From positions 3,937-28,598 of the forward strand of contig NW_003133378.1 in assembly GCF_000003605.2 (NCBI RefSeq): a stretch of 24,662 nucleotides of DNA, given 5' to 3'. Shown here in pieces: positions 20,005-24,662 of this stretch. The stretch's first letter is position 1. Every line of letters begins with the position of its first letter. The DNA is from Saccoglossus kowalevskii (taxonomy: Eukaryota > Hemichordata > Enteropneusta > Harrimaniidae). The translations under genes were made by a program, and so were the position numbers. Under the pieces are notes generated by a model that was given only the letters and a program-made list of their open reading frames with translations, did not search any database and was not told the origin of the DNA.

Positions 20005-20283
20005 GTAAGTTGAATGTGGCTGAGGCTATACAATAAAACTAGGGTTTAATATGTTCCAGTAACCAAACTTTGCTTAGATTTTACATGCCAACCCTATATT
20101 TTTTCATAACCAAACTAAAAAGTGATCAGGAGTGTTTTCATTACTTTCTGCAGCCTGAACAAGTTCTTAAGTCACCCATACATGTACATCATCTATTGTG
20201 ACAATTTTATTTGCAAAAAGTTCTAACCTGTTAACAGTATATAATTCCAACATTCCCAGCAGTAACTTGTTTACGGCAATTGC
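20005..20283 (+). other. Start of intron 9 (open to the window end)
   Basis: Begins GTAAGT. No exon with a phase-1 junction and ORP1-like sequence was seen from here to 24662, so the intron is at least 4658 bp. Nothing else recognised in this stretch. Confidence 0.7.
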
Positions 20284-20654
20284 AATAGACCATTTTCCGT
20301 TCACAGCGAGAATCACGCGTTATGCCTGAAATCGAACGTAAAAACAGGACAAACAAAGGTCATAGCGTCGTAGTCGCGTCAAACATCGCGTGGGATTCGA
20401 CAAACGCGAAAGTATTTCGGGGACATTCCCATGCTTAATATAATGTGCTGTCCACATTTGATGATAGGCAATTTCGATTAAGTAAGGGTATTCGAAAGCA
20501 ATATTCCTCTGTCGAAGATCAGCCGGTCAATGTAAGCTGCGAAATAAAGAAATTCTAGTTCAAAATCAAATCGTTCGATTTTTGCGGCAGACGTTCGACG
20601 CGCGTCTTTCATGCATCTCGCGAGATCTCGCAATTGTACGGAAAATCACCTATT
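20284..20654 (+). mobile_element. CpG-rich MITE-1, copy 2
   Basis: 371 bp, same orientation as 1036-1404, differing by about 11 substitutions plus a 2-bp insertion (taat to taatat). The same inverted ends are present, with TA at both edges. The high identity implies recent activity compared with copy 3 at 12513. An open frame starting at 20611 overlaps its end by chance. Confidence 0.75.
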
Positions 20655-20972
20655 TAATACAAATTTATACCTATATACCTTGTCACAGTGTAAGGCCTGC
20701 TTATTGCTATTGAGAGGGTCACTCACAGAACTCACACTGGACAGGGGGTTCTTTCACTGTCAGGACAATAGTACTGAAAATGAAATACACATACACCAAA
20801 TATCAATATCAAGCTCCTGGCTTTACTACCGCTCAAAATAATTACAAGAAACAAAGCACAGAAAAATACACTACAAAATGTTTGCGACTCTATGTGCCAT
20901 TTCGAATTGAGAATTGGTTAAAATACTTGCAATTGTGGTTCATAATTAAAAGACTAAATTGGTTTAGCTTTT
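20655..20972. other. Intron 9 sequence between repeats
   Basis: No exon or repeat recognised; overlapping short open frames here show no family resemblance. Confidence 0.45.
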
Positions 20973-21686
20973 AGTCCCTGTTCTGAATAAAGTCTAAAAT
21001 CAGGGAATATTAATTTGGGTTTCGTCTGTCTGCATGACCATTCGTCCTTGTATGTGTCTTGAGCAATTTCTCCAACATACTTTGATGATCTCATTCAAAC
21101 TTAACACACAGACCATGTATGATGACTTATATAAGCATAACAATTTTCATTACCATTTGGTAAGTATTGCTGACTAACAGCCATACTGGTCCTAAAAATT
21201 GCTAAATTCTGATACTTGAAAGTGTTCGAAGTGGCTGATGACAAGGCGATTTTTTTTAAACTTTGAATCATGATCATGCATATTGGGTTACAGGTGCATG
21301 TAATATTTTATTCATGATTCAAACAAAAATGGTAGATTGGCGGCCATTTTGTTTGCATTCATGCTGATATGTTGCCTGAGATTCAGTTGAAAGTTTGCAT
21401 ACAATTACTATAGTCATGCGATAATAATTGTAGATTGTGCTACTTTGTGTGACTTGATCAAATTTGTCGAATTGACGGTCATTTTGTCTAAAATCCTAAA
21501 ATTGCCATCTGTAAATGTGTCCAAATAGACTCTGCCTTTACAGTTCATTGCCAGCAATGACTGATAGCATCACAGCACTATTTAGTCAAATGTACACCCA
21601 CATTTTGATCACTGCTAGTGATGGAATTTGGCATTTAATATGGAATGGGGAACTGTGTATTGTCAAACGGGGACTTATAATTCGGT

Positions 21687-21719
21687 CTCCGTCCGTCCGT
21701 CCGTGCTCCGTCCGTCCGG
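21687..21719. repeat. CCGT tetranucleotide microsatellite
   Basis: Runs of ccgt broken once by 'gct'. Equivalent to GTCC units, the microsatellite type expected in HINE elements. Confidence 0.85.
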
Positions 21720-22344
21720 AGTCATATCTCAGAATCCCTTGGACCGATTCCGTTCATTCTTTGCATGTGCCTAGTACTTTATGTGGGACATATGCACATG
21801 CAGTGGTTTAGTGATTCGATTCAAAATGGCCGACTGGCAGCCATCTTGTTTTTTGAAAATGTTATTTTTTGGACATGCTTTGTCAGTTTTCATTCAAACC
21901 AGGTACATAGATTATACATATTAGGATACATGTCCATGACAATTTATTTCACAATTGGATCAAAGTAGACCGACTGGCAGCCATCTTGTTTTTTGAAAAT
22001 GTCATATTTTGGAAATGCTTTGTTAGTTTTCATTCAAATTTAGTACATAGATCATACATGTTAGGATACATGTCTCCGACTGTCCGTGAGTTCTTTAGTC
22101 TGTCCGTCCAATTTGTTTCAAAATCTGGTCAAGGATAGTCGATTGACAGCCATCTGACTTTTTGGCTTTCTACTATATTTCCACAATTTATGTACCATTT
22201 TCATTCGTATTTGGGACATACATATCAGTGTGTTTCATAATCAGATCAAAGATGGCCGAATAACGGCTGTTTTTATTTTTGGCCATATTACTACTACATG
22301 GAACACGTGTTTTGATGTAAGTTAACAATCTGTTGTATACGCTT

Positions 22345-22364
22345 CTTGAAACTCAAGTTTCAAG
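22345..22364. repeat. 9-bp hairpin with 2-base loop
   Basis: CTTGAAACT-CA-AGTTTCAAG, inside HINE-A shortly before its 3' subterminal repeat. Confidence 0.7.
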
Positions 22365-22460
22365 GACACGCTCGCGACAACCCTTCTGCTTTAATATGAC
22401 GAGCACAAAGAGAACTTTAAAAAAATTTAACAGGGACTGTGTCATTTTCAATGACTTGTT

Positions 22461-22910
22461 TTATTTCTATTTTTCTAAAATGTTGACAAAAACCAGAAAA
22501 TGAAAGCTGATGCTCACGTTGCAGGATGACCATAAACCAGAATATTAATAGTACCCCGTAGTATTTCAAGGCATTTGTATGCACAGTGTATGTACAAATT
22601 AGGATTTTGAAATATATGCTGAATTTTGAATCTCAAAGCTACACCTAGTGTACAGTAATTTAGTTTTGTTATTCAGAGTCTTTTTTTGTATGGAAAATAT
22701 GATTTGATTTAATATCATAACTGAATAAAAATCTGAGAGGAAAAATGTTGCAAGTGCTATTTGCTGTAATAATAGCACACATTGATCAAGAAATGCTTTT
22801 ATTGAATACTAGATCACATTACCCGGTATCACTTTAACTGTGTATACTGTATCAGAATTCCATCTCCAATACAAACACATATAACGGTAAATTAAATTGC
22901 ATATTTTGTA
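22461..22910. other. Intron 9 sequence, nothing recognised
   Basis: AT-rich, with no exon signature in frame with exon 9. Confidence 0.45.
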
Positions 22911-23121
22911 TACTGTAAAATGATTAATTATTCACTGGGTTTTAATTTTGCTTATTTCGCTGACTGGAAAATGCGCTAAATTAAAACCCAGTGAATATGT
23001 AAAATTTAGCATAGAACACATAATCTAAATGATAAAACCGTGAATTTAAAACCCACTGAATATGCCTGAAATGGTAAATCAGCGAAATTTAAACCCAGTG
23101 AAAATTAGTCATTTTACAGTA
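22911..23121. mobile_element. 211-bp foldback MITE (MITE-3)
   Basis: The left arm TACTGTAAAATGATTAATTA, continuing through TTCACTGGGTTT and on to CGCTGA, is mirrored by the right arm ending ACTAGTC-type sequence and CATTTTACAGTA. The arms match over about 50 bases with few differences. Removing the outer TA leaves CTGTAAAATG...CATTTTACAG flanked by TA, as for Tc1/mariner-type elements. Two further AAACCCA(G/C)TGAATATG motifs lie between the arms. Confidence 0.7.
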
Positions 23122-24190
23122 CTGAATCATTAAATTATGACTAATTGTTTTGATCATAAAAACACCACTACACTATTAATACAGCAAATATGGTACATGC
23201 TTTTTGAATATAAACTTGCAAGTAAAATGTGTCTTAACACATCGCCTACCAATGCCTATACCATTCATATTTGTGGAGGTTTTCAGCAGATGATGTGTGA
23301 AAATGAAATTTTGTTGTATGAGGGCGCTATTATAGCTTTTTATGGTTCATACGTAAAGTGTAACAAACTTTTCTTTCATTGTACACTGTACCCGCATTAC
23401 TGGGGCTATTTTAATGCAGTCTTATTTATGCTCTGATAAGCCGACTTTGCACAGGGCTGGGCAGGGACAAAGGTTATAGTCTGTTCTCTGTATAATATAC
23501 TTAGTTTGCTCACCTACCGTATATGCTCTATAGCGCTTACATAAATTATGGATGTTTTGATAGACAAAAAGTAATATTCACTGATTCAGTATACCACAAA
23601 TACAATTTTATGTTATAATGCATTTCTATGGAGATGGGCTTCTCATAGAGAAAACATTCAGACTGTATAATAGGAGTGCATATATGTCAAAGCAATTTTA
23701 GGGTATAAAATTAATATGCAGTACGGTAATAGTAGCTAAAATTAATATGTTAATCCAACCCAAGCTAATAACATCACAGTGGGGTGTTTCGGGAAATGTA
23801 CTGGTTATGATGTTTGGAGGCCAAACAGTGACTCTAAACACATCTTGGTAGGACCAGGAAAATATATTCTAATGATTCCACTTATCTGTTTGGCCGTTTG
23901 ATGTTACATATATGGGTGTGTTCTCCTGAAATGTATCATGGCGCATGAAAAGAGCTACCGGTAGTTTGTAATGGCAGCCAATGTATGCAACTGTCAATCA
24001 CAGTTTGAGTAAACTAAAATGATTATCCCCTAGATGTATATTCAATGTTGGTTACAAGCAGTATATGAGTAATCATTAGTAGTGTATCTAATCATTAGTG
24101 ACATTAACGATGTGTGAAAGGAAACAATATATAGCACTCTATAATCATATAATTTTCAGCAATCAAATGCAACACAGCTATAAGAAGTTT
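23122..24190. other. Intron 9 sequence, no exon or repeat recognised
   Basis: A 99-codon frame at 23137-23436 has no family resemblance and no fitting splice sites for ORP1. A short palindrome CTACCGGTAG lies near 23955. Confidence 0.4.
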
Positions 24191-24662
24191 TTTTTAGTCC
24201 CTGTTTTGATAAAACCCATTTGAGATCTGTCTCTGTGTTCTGAGCCTTTTCTCAGACATGCTTTGATCGATCTCATTCAAACTTCACATAAGACAATGTT
24301 TAGCTACTTACATATGCATGCCAATTATTTTTGTCATTTATTCAAATATGGCTGACTGGCGGTCATTTTTGTCGTCAAATCTGCTCATTTTTCATAGTTA
24401 AATGGAACCTTTTTGAAGATGAACAGGGCAAAAATGCAACAAAATCAAACATTTTCCCCATTCCAGAACTACATCTCAGTCACGCATGGATGGATTTTGT
24501 TCAAACTTGTGACAGACATCAAGTCATATATTCTGGAAATTGAAAGTCACTCATTAACTGATTGATTTCAAACTTGGTCTATACAATGAACATCATAGAC
24601 CTGGAGACATGTAATTTTGTTTCCTGATTGGGCCATTCCAGTTTATATCTGCACTGTTGATG
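24191..24662 (+). mobile_element. HINE-A family repeat, 5' portion (runs off the window)
   Basis: TTTTT then AGTCCCTGTT (24196-24205), identical to the head at 20973. Shared sequence follows: 'cagacatgctttgat', 'ctcattcaaacttcacata', 'tggctgactggcggtcattttt' and 'cacgcatggatggattttgttca'. The last phrase also matches the repeat at 1-610. Confidence 0.55.

Larger units (their letters stand above)
20973..22460 (+). mobile_element. HINE-A family repeat, complete-looking (about 1.5 kb)
   Basis: The head AGTCCCTGTT (20973-20982) follows TTTT. TCCCTG (20975-20980) is mirrored by CAGGGA (21001-21006). GTCTGTCTG follows at about 21024. Core units include a near-identical tandem pair at about 21820-21965 and 21965-22080 ('gactggcagccatcttgttttt'). 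A second GTCC-rich tract (about 21685-21720) may mark a nested copy. Subterminal AACAGGGACT (22429-22438) is the exact reverse complement of the head. It is followed by the stem GTCATT-ttc-AATGAC (22441-22455) and TTGTT. No protein is encoded. Confidence 0.6.

Noticed and set aside
23281-23340. Possible exon 10 after 'ggttttcag'
   Set aside because: With the phase-1 join from exon 9 it meets a stop after a few codons and does not resemble ORP1.
23137-23436. 99-codon + strand frame, cysteine-containing
   Set aside because: No family resemblance, no fitting splice sites for the ORP1-like gene, low-complexity AT-rich setting.
24155-24200. Possible exon 10 after 'ataattttcag'
   Set aside because: The joined frame gives a few residues and then a TAG inside the HINE-A head; no donor.

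Overview
This is eukaryotic (metazoan) genomic DNA: AT-rich and dense in repeats, with one multi-exon gene on the + strand. The gene is recognised from its conceptual protein. It encodes three ankyrin repeats, then a pleckstrin-homology (PH) domain, then an acidic linker and coiled coil, in the order and spacing of oxysterol-binding protein-related protein 1, long form (ORP1L / OSBPL1A). Nine coding exons (7395-20004) can be joined through GT-AG introns with every phase matching, giving 400 codons plus one base. The FFAT motif and the sterol-binding ORD expected downstream are not in the window, so the gene continues past the right edge after an intron of more than 4.6 kb. The species is not identifiable. 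The gene structure and repeat types suggest a marine invertebrate, for example a lophotrochozoan or hemichordate; this is inference only.

Left flank (1-7360): no host gene is recognised. It holds the 3' end of a Helitron-like (HINE-type) element, a 369-bp CpG-rich MITE, two 5'-truncated LINE tails with zinc-knuckle C-termini, a second HINE fragment, an hAT-like MITE, a 123-bp tandem satellite with about 7.2 copies, and a short HINE of another family.

Gene body (7361-20004): introns of 302 to 2916 bp contain most of the remaining repeats. These are a third HINE family with a roughly nine-unit core, a decayed MITE split by an LTR-like insertion, an inverted second copy of the hAT-like MITE, several short degenerate tandem repeats, and a 1.5-kb minisatellite (16/32-bp units) filling the intron before the last visible exon.

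Right part (20005-24662): the open last intron, carrying a second MITE copy about 97% identical to the first, a full-length HINE of about 1.5 kb, a 211-bp foldback element flanked by TA, and the start of another HINE that runs off the edge.

The most interesting signal is structural. Three repeat families with unrelated terminal sequences share one layout: a short terminal motif, its inverted copy 13-24 bases further in, a core (tandem units in all three, GTCY-rich in two), and a subterminal inverted copy near the 3' end. In one family this is followed by a 6-bp stem that is kept while its loop changes. This fits the Helentron/HINE (DINE-1, pearl) architecture. No autonomous Rep/helicase, CRISPR array, tRNA or rRNA was seen. 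All alignments were done by eye.
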